A DNA stretch of 64,000 nt from Polytrichum commune (GCA_950295325.1 OX485805.1:31793501-31857500), one strand, 5' to 3'. Positions 35,218 to 48,289 are shown, counted from the first letter of the stretch. Numbers and translations: made by a program. Notes: generated by a model from the sequence alone, not told the origin.

Positions 35218-37240
35218 AATCTTGACGATAACCTATCTTGGACAAATCACACATATTATCCATAGATTACATAATGTACAATTCCTTATCTAATGAGTTA
35301 TCTATATTCAAACTTAACAAAAATAACTTCAAATAGATAAATGATTTATATATATATACTGAATATTTATTAAATATTTTGCTGATATGCAATTTATCTT
35401 TAGACAAATAGTCTTTAAATGCAATATCTATGTAACTAATTTTTTTTATAAATATACCTTATCCAATGACATCATATCCCAATATAAAAACAAAATATAG
35501 AGAGAAAACATACTTTGGAAGTGGTACAAGAAAAAAAGACCTTGGAAACCCTAAAATGAAGTTTATATAGTGGACATATTAGATGAATGAGAAAACGATT
35601 GGCAAATGAAATGTAGAAACATAATCTTCATTACTTTGAACCCTAAATCCTATATCTATGCACCATGCATATAGATTATATTATGAGATGACATCATATG
35701 ATATTAATTATATGGACTTAAACGTATCATGTCTATCATTATACAAACCTATGATAAAACCTTTAAATAATAGAATATCATCATTAATTAATTAATTAAT
35801 GTAAAAGTATATCAATATTTTAATAGCAATTCATAAAATTTCTATATTTTCTATATGATATAAGATATACATGATAATGAACACAAGATAAACTATCACA
35901 AGATAGACTATCTTGCCAAGTTATGTCATCTTCTAGTAGATCATTTATCTAAGTTTTGATTGGATATACATAATGAGTTATAAGAAAGGGAATCCATAAT
36001 AAATAACTTTAGAATATAATCTTATTTTATGAAATATAATGATCGCAAATCATGTATCTATTGTTAGTCCAATATGGTGGTTCATCAAATGGTCATGTAG
36101 GTCCTTCAAATTTTAAGGTTGACCCAACTTAAATCCAAACCTAAACCCTAGACCATAAAAAACATTAAGGTTAAACGTTGGAAAAAAACATAAATCCCAA
36201 ATTACTAAGGTTCCAAAATGATAATAATTAGAATATAATGCTTAAAGTTGAACATTAGTATATCATTATATAATTAAATATATATCATATTAGTATATCA
36301 TCATATAGTTGTTTAAATTTTAATTGTTGCTTTTGCTCCTTGTTTGGAAAACTATTTTCTATCTAAGGGCCGGTTCGAACAGGTTCCAAGTCCTAAGTCC
36401 CAAAGTCACATGAGATGTGTAGATAGGATTTTAGATTGGGTTCCAAATTAAGAAAACCACATAGGGAAGACCAAATGAATATCATGTGTTACATCTAAGG
36501 ATCACCATTAAGTTAATTGATAGATCACAAGGGAATTAAGGTGAATTTAGGACAACAAACACATGGAAAATGACTTCTAAAGTGAATTTTAGGACTGATT
36601 TGATTAAGGTTGAGGGTCACTCACAGCAATACATGCAATTGCTTAGTCACTCCCTTACAACCCACTCTCGTCAGTAACATCACTCTTATGGTGTTTTAGC
36701 AATGCAGAGAGTCACAACTCAACAACAGTCTTTTGAGTACACCATAGTCTAGTAACTCCAAGGTCAAGGCACCTTGGTTGCGTCCATAGTCTCTTCAATT
36801 AAGTATCCAGGGACCATAGGCCATACCACAGGTTAGGAGATAGATCAAACACACATGACACTCCTACCTTTATGCAAATAGATTAATGAAATAAACTCAA
36901 CATCACAAACATGAATTGCTTCTTTAGTCCTTTTAGACTTTACGCCATCAAATTGAATTTAGTGTATTAAAATTAATTATTACAACTTGCAAAAGTGTAG
37001 TTACAAGTGACGGGAACCGAGCTAAGCGAACCGGCCTAAGCGAAGAGTCTAATCCCTAGGACCATAGTCTCAGTGTCTGGCCATAGTTTCAAGAGCCAGT
37101 AACCTCTCTCATCAGAGTGGGCCATAGTCTTAGTAACAAGTAACCAGTAACCAGTTCCAAGCCAACGTCAAGTTCTCGAACGAGGTGCTAGCCACTCCTC
37201 CTTATATGCTTGCACACATATACGACCAAGGCAAAAACTA
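35218..37240. other. Very AT-rich DNA, likely transposon flanks
   Basis: 35,220-36,350 is AT-rich without open frames and probably includes the 5' flank of the MULE. 36,360-37,200 changes character and repeats CCATAGTCT-like motifs with AGTAAC (about 36,743, 36,787, 37,062, 37,122). No gene or clear terminal repeat was found. Confidence 0.4.
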
Positions 37241-37498
37241 CATGGCCATCATCACTACAAAAAAACTCCATTAACTATGGAACCGATACTCCCATATTAA
37301 CCTCCCGCACCTAACCAACTTCCTAAAACCCCAACCACAAGCCTTTGAAACCGAAATCCTATGGCTTATACAAAGATACATAACTATATTCCCCAAGAAA
37401 AAACCAAAAAATATACAACCCAACAACAACCACCATACGCTACATCTGGAAATCACCAAACTACTAATAAATCCCTTCAAAAGCACACGTTCATACTA
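37241..37498 (+). mobile_element. LINE fragment between reverse transcriptase and RNase H
   Basis: An A/C-rich, G-poor block whose frame (LPHLTNFLKPQPQAFETEIL) runs to the pogo insertion at 37,499 and continues in the same frame after it at 38,640. It is the region upstream of the RNase H domain of a LINE. Confidence 0.55.
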
Positions 37499-38637
37499 CA
37501 GTCTAACCTTGATAATGTCACCCTTGTTAATAGAACACCTTGATATTGTCACCTAAAAGTTTGAAACCGATTTTCATAGTGTAAAACTCCCTCGTTATTA
37601 TCCCTATCACCCTTGATAATGTCACTATTTTTTTTCAAAATCCGTAGTGTAAATGTGATAATATCAAGTATGGATGGATTGTATGGGTGGGCATGGGTTC
37701 GATATTATTGTTCATGGGTGAGCATGGGCTAAAGCAAAGCATATTGGGGGTCATTGAATGAGCTCTCATTCAATGCTTTCGGCATTGAATGTTGATGTAT
37801 TTCAAGCTATGCTATGGTGTGTGGCGGCATGGCATGAATTAGATGATCAAACCATTAGAAATTGTTGGAGAAAGTCCACCATATTGCCTGCAGAGTGGAA
37901 TGCAGATATAAACAATCTTGATGAACGTATGAAGTCCAAAATGGAGGAAGCAACTTTGGAATTGGGTAGACTCATCGCCGCATTAAATTTGGGTTTGGAT
38001 GTTGAAGGCAAGCCTGTAGAAAAGCTTTGTCCTTTGGAGTACATAAACATGGAAGGTGAAGATGATTTTGAGGTGGAATTTTCTACTGAGGAGCTTGTGC
38101 AATTAATGCAACATGGCGAACAGGTTCTTGATTCCATGGAAGTGGACCCATTGATTGTTGATAGCAGTGATGATGAGTCTAAAGTAGTGAAGCTAAGCGA
38201 TGCACAAAAATATGCTAAAGATGTTTTGAATTTTATGGCTAGCCAAGGTTCTCAGATTTTCAGCACTCATGAGTTGTTAGAAATGGAAAAAATCCATGAC
38301 AAACTCATTAGAATTGGTGTTGCACATTTAACATCAACAAAACAATGTGACATTAGAAGCTTCTTTGTCTCTAGTGAGAGGTCTTTACCTAATCTCAATG
38401 ACACATTATGATGTGCTCTTGTTGTTATTCACAATTTTGAATTAGATTTTACATTCAAAAACATTGAAGTCTCGTATTTGTTATTTTATTAAAAATTGTA
38501 ATTATATTTTGATTTTCTACATATATTTTGATAATATCACATTATGCACAAAATGTGACATTATCAAGTATGTCACACCTTGTTTATATCACACTTTTTG
38601 GTGAAACGGAGGGTGTGACATTATCAAGGTTAGGGTG
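37499..38637 (+). mobile_element. pogo/Tigger-type DNA transposon, 1,139-bp deletion derivative
   Basis: Ends are inverted repeats (CTAACCTTGATAATGTCAC on the left, its reverse complement on the right), flanked by TA at 37,497-37,498 and 38,638-38,639, the Tc1/mariner-superfamily target duplication. Removing the element with one TA rejoins the interrupted LINE in frame. The interior keeps only the C-terminal part of a transposase. Confidence 0.85.
37758..38411 (+). pseudogene. C-terminal fragment of pogo/CENP-B-like transposase
   Basis: 217 codons. The start LNVDVFQAMLWCVAAWHELD followed by TIRNCWRKS is the conserved end of the DDE domain of pogo/Tigger transposases. The rest is acidic C-terminal tail. 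The helix-turn-helix DNA-binding region and the DDE catalytic residues are missing, so the product cannot transpose by itself. The intact reading frame suggests recent insertion. Confidence 0.75.
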
Positions 38638-38639
38638 TA

Positions 38640-39287
38640 CTCCTTCCCACTTACTTGTCCCGTCCGACTCACACAATACAATTCACCCCACAACCAAGAC
38701 ATAATTTTCGTCTCCTTGGGCTACGTAAAATCCTCCAGATGGGAAGGAACAGGCCTAGCATATCCCACAAACCACAACACAACCCTAGAAGCCATCCACT
38801 GGGCTAGAATGGCAACCAAAGAAGACGCCCACACTATCACCATCCTAATAATCAACCGCAACGACTAGACATCACAACAACTCGCAATCACCACACACGT
38901 AGACATACATATAATAGCAACCACCCCACCCCACGCTATACATTATGACCCCACACCATAATGGACAAAATACTACAAACGCATAGAACCATCCTTGACA
39001 TCAATAATATATGCATACATAACCAAGTAAACCTCACAACAAACTTACAAACGCCACACGAACTACAACAAGTCCTAAACACCAAAATTAACATACATGT
39101 AGATACATACCCCATTAAACCAAACCCCTCACACACCGATGTTAAATTCTCCGAAGCATGGAAAGATGCCACCAAAACAAACGCCCCCATCCCAATAAAC
39201 ACCCCTACCAACCAAAAACGACCACATCGATCCCCTTAAATACCACCCACAACATTGCATTTACACATATGACACATTTATCCCACT
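38640..39287 (+). mobile_element. LINE fragment: RNase H domain, first half
   Basis: The frame reads DIIFVSLGYVKSSRWEGTG then NHNTTLEAIHWARMATKE, the beginning of an RNase H domain with its E-A-x-x-x-A core helix, up to a TAG at about 38,866 and further open A/C-rich frame to 39,238. The foldback element interrupts it at 39,288. Confidence 0.6.
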
Positions 39288-40014
39288 GTGAGCCCAAAAT
39301 GGTGCCCACATGTGGTGATTAACTCTTCAAAACCAATTTTAGTTTGACTTTGAGGTGTTATGACTATTCACAAAACATAAAAAGAGTGAAGTGTGGTGTG
39401 GATTTAAGTTTAGGCATGAGAATGTGTTGTGTAGTTATTTCAAGGTTTGATTTCAATAAGAGGATGCCTTGATTATGTGAGTAAAGGGTAAGGTGAGGCA
39501 AGGTGAGCTCCGCGGGTTAAATGCCCACTTTTGGATCCACTTTGTTAGTTTAGGAAGAAGGAAGCTTGGTGGATGGGGATTAGTCCCTACTTTGGAGGAG
39601 AGGGTTAAAGGATTGTGATTGGAGGTGCTAATCCTCTCACCCTATCCTCACCTCTCTCTCCCTCTCTCCCTCTCTCCCTCTCTCCCTCTCTCCCTCTCTG
39701 CTACTTAAGGTGTTTTTTCTCTCATTTGCCTCTCTCTCCATCAAGTGCTCTCAAGGGAGCAAGCTCTAAAGAGCTTGAGCCACGTGTGTGTGACATTAGT
39801 TTTTAGTGAAGTTAATTAGTTAAGCTCTCTCTCTCTCAAGGCCTCCCAAGTGAGGGAGCTCTAGAGCTTAAGTTTGCATGTAGTGATTAGGTGGTAGTTA
39901 GTTAAAGTAGTGTGTTAGATTAGCTCATGACTTAGAAGCAAAAGAAAGAAAAGAGAAGAAGAATTTAGAAGACCTTGATTAGTGGATGAGAGGGGTTGTA
40001 TTAAGGGCAGCCAA

Positions 40015-40290
40015 GACTATAAGGTTAAGGAGCTGACTGCTGGAAGGTACTTCGGCTGGGGCCTAAAGCTAAGCAGCTGACTGCTGGAAGGGACTTCGGT
40101 TGGGCTTAAAGCTAAGCAGCTCAGCTGCTGGAAGGTAATTCGGCTGGGCTTAAAGCTAAGCAGCTGACTGCTGGAATGTAATTCGGCTGGGGCCTAAGGT
40201 TAAGGAGCGGACTGCTGGAAGGTACTTCGGTTGGGCTTGAAGCTAAGCAGCTCAGCTGCTGGAATGTAATTCGGCTGGGCTTAAGTTAGT
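40015..40290 (+). repeat. Minisatellite in left foldback arm
   Basis: About five units of CTAAGCAGCT(C)AGCTGCTGGAAGG followed by xACTTCGGxTGGGC, of variable length near 50-60 bp. It occupies the place in the left arm where the right arm carries a different, longer array. Confidence 0.7.
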
Positions 40291-41510
40291 TCATTAGATC
40301 TAATAAGTTAGGCTACTAGGGGGGTTGTAGTTAGGATAATCCCTTTTGGGATTGCTAGACCATACTAGATTCTTGCATGCCATCTTGGTTTTTAGGTAGA
40401 GTTGGATTTATTAGGAAAGTAGAAGTGTGTGGGACTTTTAAAATGTGTTGATGGTTACCCATTGAGGCCAGTGTTTTTAAACACTCGTACTTTTTGGTTG
40501 GAATATATTACATGCACAATTAATGGAGACTGTGGAGGATCCTAGCAAGGACAAGATAAAGGAAGTAAAAATCAAGAAGTCTAGAGGGATCTCTTTAAGG
40601 GCATGTGTGGCCAAGGCCGCGGGTTGGACCCTTGAGAAATCGAATTCCACTACGAGCAACGATGCTCACAATAATAAAGCAAGTGAGTTAAGATGAAGTT
40701 AGTGCCTTGGACATGAGAGCCATATAGCAATTCACGTTATGGTATTAGGAATTGAGTGTGATTCTCAAAGCCATCACCCGGACTAGGACGCCTAAGGGTG
40801 GTGGGTTTGGCGTCACACCCACCCATCATAAACTTTGAAGGCCAAATAGAGGGCAATACAAGCATATCAAGAATCTTTAATCCCAACAACAACACACAAA
40901 TAACAAAGTGATTCCCAAGCTACCAAAACATCTTGCAAACATGACTTAACACAATACTCATTGCTATCAAAACCTGTGAGGCCAAATCCACCACCCTTTA
41001 GCGTCCTAGTCCGGGTGATGACTTTGAGAATCACATTTATCTATTACAACATTGAACCATGCGCAAGGTAATTTTCATGTTCAAATGAACACATATTGTC
41101 TCACTCATTGTGCTTTATTAATGTTGGCCTCTTGGCTTGTGCTAGAGTTGGCTTTCTCAAGAGTCCAACCCGCGGCTTTAGCCGCACATGCCCTTACGGA
41201 CATTCCCCTCACTCTTTTGATATTCACCCCATTTCTCTTGCCATTGCAAGAGTCCTCCACATTCTCCATTAATAATGCAAGTGAGTTATTTTGACCGATA
41301 GGTGCAAGTGTTGAAAAACACTTTTATCAATGGTTAAACACACTCATACAAACCCACACGTGGTACCAACTAGCCCAATGAATCTAACTATTTAGCCACC
41401 CCTAAAATGGCCTAATGTGATTTAGTTTTTAATGTGATAACACTCACTAATTGAGCTAGCCTTGCTAATCCCTAGATGGTCTAAAATGATTTGTTGCTAA
41501 GCCTCGCGGC

Positions 41511-42240
41511 TGCAGTCTAGCCACGGTCTCGGTGCAGTCTAACCCCCAGCAGCCCAGCTGCAGTCTTGCCACGGTCTCGGTGTGGTCTAACCCACCAGCA
41601 GCCCAGCTGCAGTCTTGCCACGGTCTCGGTGTGGTCTAACCCACCAGCAGCCCAGCTGCAGTCTAGCCAAGGTCTCGGTGTAGTCTAACCCCCAGCAGCC
41701 CAGCTGCAGTCTTGCCACGGTCTCGGTGTGGTCTAACCCACCAGCAGCCCAGCTGCAGTCTGCCAGGGTCTCGGTGTGGTCTAACCCACCAGCAACCCAG
41801 CTGCAGTCTGCCACGGTCTCGGTGTGGTCTAACCCACCAGCAACCCAGCTGCAGTTTGCCACGGTCTCGGTGTGGTCTAACCCACCAGCAGCCCAGCTGC
41901 AGTCTGCCAGGGTCTCGGTGTGGTCTAACCCACCAGCAACCCAGCTGCAGTCTGCCACGGTCTCGGTGTGGTCTAACCCACCAGCAACCCAGCTGCAGTT
42001 TGCCACGGTCTCGGTGTGGTCTAACCCACCAGCAGCCCAGCTGCAGTCTGCCAGGGTCTCGGTGTGGTCTAACCCACCAACAACCCAGCTGCAGTCTGTC
42101 ACGGTCTCGGTGTGGTCTAACCCACCAGCAACCCAGCTGCAGTCTGCCACGGTCTCGGTGTGGTCTAACCCACCAGCAGCCCAGCTGCAGTCTGCCACGG
42201 TCTCGGTGCAGTCTAACCCACCGGCAGCCAGCTGCAGTCT
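41511..42240 (+). repeat. 48-bp minisatellite in right foldback arm (about 15 units)
   Basis: Units of CACGGTCTCGGTGTGGTCTA followed by ACCCACCAGCAGCCCAGCTG and CAGTCTGC. The period is 48 bp in most units and 49-51 in the first few. Since 48 is a multiple of three, several frames on both strands stay open; they are not genes. Units alternate small variants (CAGCAGCCC / CAGCAACCC, CAGTCTG / CAGTTTG) with a higher-order period near 144 bp. Confidence 0.85.
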
Positions 42241-42982
42241 AAGTCCATGGAGTTCCAATACCCGAATGGATAACCCAGCTACTAGTTGCACCTTAATACA
42301 AACCCTCTCATTCCCTAATCACATGTTTTCTAAGTTTTTCTTCTTCTTTCCTTTTCCTTGCTTCTAAGTAATGAACTAATCTAACACACTAATTTCACTA
42401 ACTACTAACTAATCAACACGTGCAATCTTAAACTCTAAGAGCTCCCTCACTTGGGAGGCATTGAGAGAGAGAGCTTAACTAACTACCTTCACTAAAACTA
42501 ATAACCCACCCACGTGGCTCAAGCTCTTAAGAGCTTGCTCCCTTGAGAGCGCTTGATGGAGAGAGAGGTAAATGAGAGAAAAAACACCTTAAGTAGCAAA
42601 GAGGGAGAGAGGGAGAGAGGTGAGGATAGGGTGAGAGGATTAGCACCTCCAATCACAATCCCTTAACCTTCTCCTTCAAAGTAGGGACTAATCCCCATCC
42701 ACCAAGCTTCCTTCTTCCTAAACTAACAAGATGGATCCAAAAGTGGGCATTTAACCCGCGGAGCTCACCTTGCTTCACCTTACCCCCTACTCACATTATT
42801 AAGGCATACTCTTATTGAAATCAAACCTTGAATTAATCACACAACACCACCTAATGCCTAAAGTTAAATCCACACCACACTTCACTCTTTTTATGTTTTG
42901 TGAATAATCATCACTCATCAAAGTCAACTAAAATTGGTTTCGAAGAGTTAACCACCACATGTGGGCACCATTTTGGGCTCAC

Positions 42983-44340
42983 AAAACCTTACAAACCACT
43001 CAACTAAACATACACATATTTACAAACAATCTAAATATCATATTCATAATCAACAATCACATACAACACCCGACATCCCAACATCATCGCCCCCAAAACT
43101 ATTAATGGCATCAATTGTACACAAAATATACTAGACCCCACACACAATTCACATCCATAATGTACGCGCACACTCGGGCATTACTGGAAATGAAATAGTT
43201 GACACACTAGCCAACAAAGGAATACTTAAAGAAAAACCAACCACCACCCCACACATACACACGGCTCCCTACTAGCTAGCAAGTTGCCCAACAACTACAC
43301 ATGACGGAGCCATTCGCAACCTTCGCACATTCATAGCAAAAGAACACGGAAATTGTGAAACTGAAACAACCAAAACCAAATTCCCATACATGGACAAATG
43401 GTTATCCAACACTCAAATAAACCAAAAACTCTCCAACCACTTTTGGAAAAATGAAAACATAACAGATGCCCAAATCACCTAGAAGTTCAAATTCGGATAC
43501 GCACAATACGTGGGTAGCCACATGATGAATATCTTCTGGCCCCCTTACACATCAAAACCCCAATTGCACATTGTGTCAACACACTGACAAAGAAACCTGG
43601 CCCCACCTTCTATCAACATGCGAACACCCATACTTAAAAGGCCTAAGAATCGCACAACACAATAAAGGAGTACACCTCATTACCCAAACACTACAAGCTA
43701 ACAAAAACACCCGGTTCTTCACACTAACCAATGCAGGCAACCTTAACAACAAACCACCCAAACAAACAATCCTAGACTAGCTCTTTAAATGTACATGTTC
43801 CCAAATAATATGCCAATGCTAGCCAAATTACGACCAAACATTCTATGCATAATCGGCGTCCCGAACCACACACAAATACCAATATCACCCTCCCCCACAC
43901 TCACAATCCAACTCATTGAATTCACATATTGCCACGATAGATACCCCGATCATGCCCTCACACACAAACACACTAAATACGACCCTCTAATCAAAACCTT
44001 ACAAAACAATGGATGGAAAACCAACTTCCTCATTACCATCACAACTGGAGTTAGAGGCATCATACACAAACACTCCATTAACAAACTTAACAATTTAAAT
44101 TTCCCAAAACCAACCATTCAAACCCTCATGAAGAATATACACCAAAATGCCATCAAATACCTCACAAATCTCGTCCTAAACACAAGAAAACTTGAAAACA
44201 AACAAGCACCCGTTGCCCCCACCCCCCCACCCCCAAACACACACATAATGAAATGGGAAAACATATACAAACACATGAGCCCACTCACGGACAACCGTGA
44301 TCAGCACTAGGTTAACGGGCTCACATTCACGCCGGCACCT
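42983..44340 (+). mobile_element. LINE fragment: RNase H end, zinc knuckle and C-terminal domain
   Basis: About 43,150-43,210 encodes NVRAHSGITGNEIVDTLANK, the end of an RNase H domain with its final Asp. About 43,560-43,625 gives C-x2-C-x-H-x-D-KETWPHLLSTCEH, a Cys/His knuckle common near LINE C-termini. 43,789-44,310 encodes a further block (IEFTYCHDRYPDHALT, GWKTNFLITITTGVRG, AIKYLTN), the C-terminal extension seen in some plant and algal LINEs. Stops and frame changes show decay. The run CTTTTTCTTTTTCTTTTTG at about 44,356 may be its 3' tail. Confidence 0.6.
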
Positions 44341-44429
44341 AGCTACGGGCGTTACTTTTTCTTTTTCTTTTTGTGTTGTTGAATCTGGAATATGTGCGTA
44401 GTATATAGAGATCTTTAGATGCTTTGTAA

Positions 44430-45300
44430 TGTACACAATTAAGAGGGCCTATGTGATCTCTTAAAATGAGAAATAAATTTCACTTTGATCTTTGATAAGT
44501 TTCTCTTCTCAACCCCGCTTTTGAAACTTTAAATGGTAATGCTTGTGATAATGCAATTGTTAACTGGATGAGATAGTTCCCATTTGAACCAACGGCCAAA
44601 CTTGCATGTGGATTGGAAAGTGCCCACACTAGGGCCACTTTTCCTTGGGACCACTACAACAATTAAGAAATCTAGTGTCACGTGCTATTTAGAGTTACTC
44701 AACACTCTAAGTTGTTACAAAAAGTGGATGGTTTTCGCAAGTAAAGTCGTTTATGTTTAGCATTGTCCAAACAACTTAGTTGAGTTTTGCTACATAGATT
44801 ATCCCAATTAGTACGTGTTACTATTTGAAATTACGCAGTGCAATAACAACTTTACTCATGTATTTGATATTCACTAACGAAAGTTCAATACTGTTGTTCA
44901 GATAGAATATTGCAACCTCATTAAATTTTTATCGCATTACGTAACTCCACATAGGAACCCACACTAATTTGGATAACCAGTGTGGTAGGAAAGGAATTGT
45001 ATCGTAAACATTTAACAGCCTTGCATGACTCTGAATAGTATGGGACATTAAAAAATTCATAAAGGGTGCAGGGACTCCAATAAAGGCCAAGCCGCGTTTG
45101 TTCCATTTGCATAAGTTAAGGATTGGAACCTTCTTCCAAGGGAGATCAGATAAGCACCGAATTCCAATGCACCTCAAGTGGGGCCTGCCGTATCTTGTAT
45201 TGTCCCGGTGTTGCACCAATTGTACTACCTTGTGAGCTTGCTTTCCGGTCCTAATAAGCTTAATGAGTACCGACAATTTCATTGTGCGTGGGGAGAAGGT
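44430..45300. repeat. Foldback-family repeat copy
   Basis: 44,440-44,640 matches the right half of the element at 15.5 kb (GGGCCTATGTGATC, GGAAAGTGCCCA). 44,690-45,290 matches 49,830-50,570, including CGCGTTTGTTCCATTTGCAT, CACCGAATTCCAA and TACCGACAATTTCAT. Inside it, ATAGATTATCCCAATTAGTACG pairs with a reverse-complement segment at about 44,940-44,985. There is no coding content. Confidence 0.55.
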
Positions 45301-47915
45301 GTCAAGGGTTGTTAAAAGTATGTGGAGGACGGGGTCCACCCAACCACATCATCAACCAAGGTGGCTCTCGGCCCAAGTTACGGGCCCCACGATGAATAAT
45401 AACAACGACGACAAATACATTGGTGGTGGCATGGAGTCGGAGCCCACATTTGTGGTACATAGCCCAAGATTACACCTTCACCCCAAAAGAAAAAGAAAAA
45501 GAGGGTGGACTCGTGCACATCCAATTGTCTTGAAAGTTGTGACTTTTCAAGTGGAGTGTAATACATTAGCGTAACCCTTAAGGTATGCATCGTGCAATAT
45601 CTAGGGAACACCAGTAAAACCGGCGTCCATGATTTAAGAATAATCTAATATTCAAGAACATATTTATATCTCTAGGTAACCGTACATAGAGGGCTCCCTA
45701 TTCCAACAGAAGTTCATTATTTTCCCTCGAAAATTGCCACGTACAATATCATGCTCACATTCGACACAACCCATTTGTATCACACATGGTAACTACATTC
45801 CGGTACATGTAAAGATGAAAGAGGGAGGCCTCTATAGTATGTGTGACAATATTGGGCACCTTACTTTGTTATTCATTGTATTTGAGTTTCTTCCTTGTTT
45901 TAGAATGTAGTACTATGTAGTCTCGAGTTTTTCTTCCAAGTGGACCATCAAGTGGATATTAACTTCCATCAATCAGAAGCCATTATGGTTTGTTACTTTA
46001 GGCGTATTATAATTTATAAACTCCATTCATTGGGTGGAAACTCTTACGAAGACAGAGAATAATGAAACCCTGACATATAAACAATTGGGGGTGATGATTT
46101 TACAACCGACTTCAATTATTCCTAAATTCTTCATGTGAATTCAATAATTATACATCCATTATTCTTTACTAAAATGCAAGGTATGTGAATAGTCATATCT
46201 ACTCCCCTTATTTCCATGATATTTTATATATACCACTTACGTAATTTTATGATGTTATGTCAAATACTACATTACATGCATAAATGTTTCACACACCTAG
46301 AGCACTATTTTACATTTTTTACCCTTAATTAATATACAAAATCCTATATTTTATCACACGTAGTTCCTACTTTATTTTTTTGCTAGTGCCCCCCCCCCCT
46401 TGATTTGAACTACATGCTTTCAATATTTGGTTGAATATGTCAAAAGCAATGCTATGTAAAAGTTATGCATTGTTTTGATAGTTTCATAGTGATAGAAAAT
46501 TTGGAATTAGTTATAATTTGGGTTAAAAGACACAATTGGGTGCCCTTGGATACAAACACATACCTTGTATTTTGATCACTTATGTCAAATGCGAGATTTC
46601 ATAAAAAATTAAGATTAAAAATTACCCCTTCCCTGTGGAATACAATAGTTTACAAAAGTAGAGCACATAAACCAAACGTATTTGGTGAGGCTTGTAGAAA
46701 TTGTGTATTTGGCCATATATTTTGCCCTAAGTTCTTCATCATGACCACATGAGCACACCTCGGTCATTGTTAAACATAAACAACAAACATTACAAAGAAT
46801 GCAGAAAATTCTTCAAAGTAATAATTCTCCAAAAACCATTCTACGAGATTTTTCATTTAAAAAATCCAAGGCTTTGAATTGTGAAAAAATAAATAAAATC
46901 CTACATGGTAAGTGAAAGCTCTTCAAATTTGGAGATCATTCTCCAACCCACATTACATTTTTCAGCCACTAATTCCTCCCTACTCACTTGACCTAGGTCA
47001 TGTCCATATGATAGGAGCCATTCACCCTAACTACGTGGGCACTTCTTAGTCACCGCTGGGCGCTTTTTGAATCTATGATGTCCACTTTACCAAAATGGAC
47101 ACATCAATAGGTGAGGTCAGCCTTGCGTTGTGCTACACGACAATTTTGACAAGGCTTTATTCCAAGCAATTGCCTTCCGTAATGGCAAACAACATATCTT
47201 GTGAAAAGAATGGGAATCATGTCAAAGGAAGTTTCCCGCACTTTATCATCAAATAATTTATTTTTCATTTATCAAGTGTGACTCTTTAAATCGTGAATAA
47301 TCGATCAATAAATGACTTCAAAATTTGTAGAAATTTGTCCAACCCATTATAGGGTGATGTTCCGGAGCATCTACCAAAGTCGAGGGTGAAAACATTGATT
47401 GCTATATAGAGCTTGGGTGTTTCTAAATTTAGTCAAATCAATGCCTAAATCACACATAGAGACTCCAAATTAAGATGAATACAATAATGTAGGATGAAAC
47501 AACATCAAGTTTGTAGAAAGTAAGTTTTTACCAATGTCGAGTTCGTATCATTCGGGTATCTAAGGTAGACATGCCTAATTCAATCACTTATGCTAATCAA
47601 ACACTTGTATTTCAATAGTACATGGTTTGGTGTGATTTTGTGAACATATACCAAAAAGACGCATGTATGAATGGGACCGGTGTTCAAAATATGATATCCA
47701 TTCTAGGCTCCAAAACTAAACATAATTTTGGGGAAGGGGATATACATGATCATTTAGGAGCCATTTAGCAAGTGCAAAAATCCTCACTTTGATAATAAAT
47801 AAGATATTCACATGAGCTCCAAATATTACGAGGAAAGTGGTCCATGGCCTTGATTTAGACTTGCTAAACCATCTCATAGGTACTAATCGCGTGTTTCATA
47901 TCCTAGGAGAAGTGG
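45301..47915. other. Intergenic DNA, nothing recognised
   Basis: AT-rich sequence with short random frames. A C9 run lies near 46,390. Around 46,980-47,060 a short stretch (GTCATGTCCATATGATAGGAGC ... CACCGCTGGGCGC) resembles 48,210-48,285, another local duplication. No gene is supported. Confidence 0.4.
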
Positions 47916-47919
47916 GCTA

Positions 47920-48175
47920 GACTGATTTATCCCAATAAGTGTGTGTTACTATTCGGAGTCATGCATTGCTATAATCATTTAATGAGAACGTAGCATTTTA
48001 CCAAGCAAAGTCATTTATATAGCCTATAACATCCAATTGAACTTTGGTTAAGGAACAACATTGAACTCCCGAGTAAGACGTTATTGCACCGTGTAACTCT
48101 GAGTAGTGACACGCACTAATTGGGATAAGCAAGTGTGGTTGGGAAAAAGTAAGGATTTAAAGCCCACCTATCTTA
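47920..48175. repeat. Short foldback-family copy
   Basis: TATCCCAATAAGTGTGTGTTAC at about 47,930 and its inverted partner CACGCACTAATTGGGATAAG at about 48,110 bracket about 150 bp. It shares motifs (CATTTTACCAAGCAAAGTC) with the copies at 44.7 and 49.85 kb. Confidence 0.5.
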
Positions 48176-48289
48176 ATTAGTGTGACACTTAATTCCCTCC
48201 CCACTCAACTAATAACCTAAGTCATGTCGATGATTATTACTGAGTAGCTGACTACGTGGCCACTCCCCAGTCGCCGTTGGGCGCAAGCA

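Larger units (their letters stand above)
39288..42982. mobile_element. 3.7-kb foldback (long terminal inverted repeat) element
   Basis: Starts GTGAGCCCAAAATGGTGCC and ends with its reverse complement. Left arm 39,288-40,850 and right arm 40,975-42,982 are imperfect inverted repeats almost throughout: CACTTTTGGATCC, AGCTTGGTGGATGGGG, GAGCCACGTG, ACCCGCGG and CACCCGGACTAGGACG all find partners in the other arm. The loop is about 125 bp. It carries no transposase. Flanking octamers (ATCCCACT / AAAACCTT) do not match, so a target duplication is not evident. It sits inside a LINE RNase H region. Likely a non-autonomous foldback or long-TIR Mutator-type element. Confidence 0.75.

Noticed and set aside
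41587..42367. Long periodic ORFs on both strands in the 48-bp array
   Set aside because: The period is a multiple of three and lacks stops; the 16-residue repeats (DCSWVAGGLDHTETVA) are an artefact of a minisatellite in a non-coding foldback arm.
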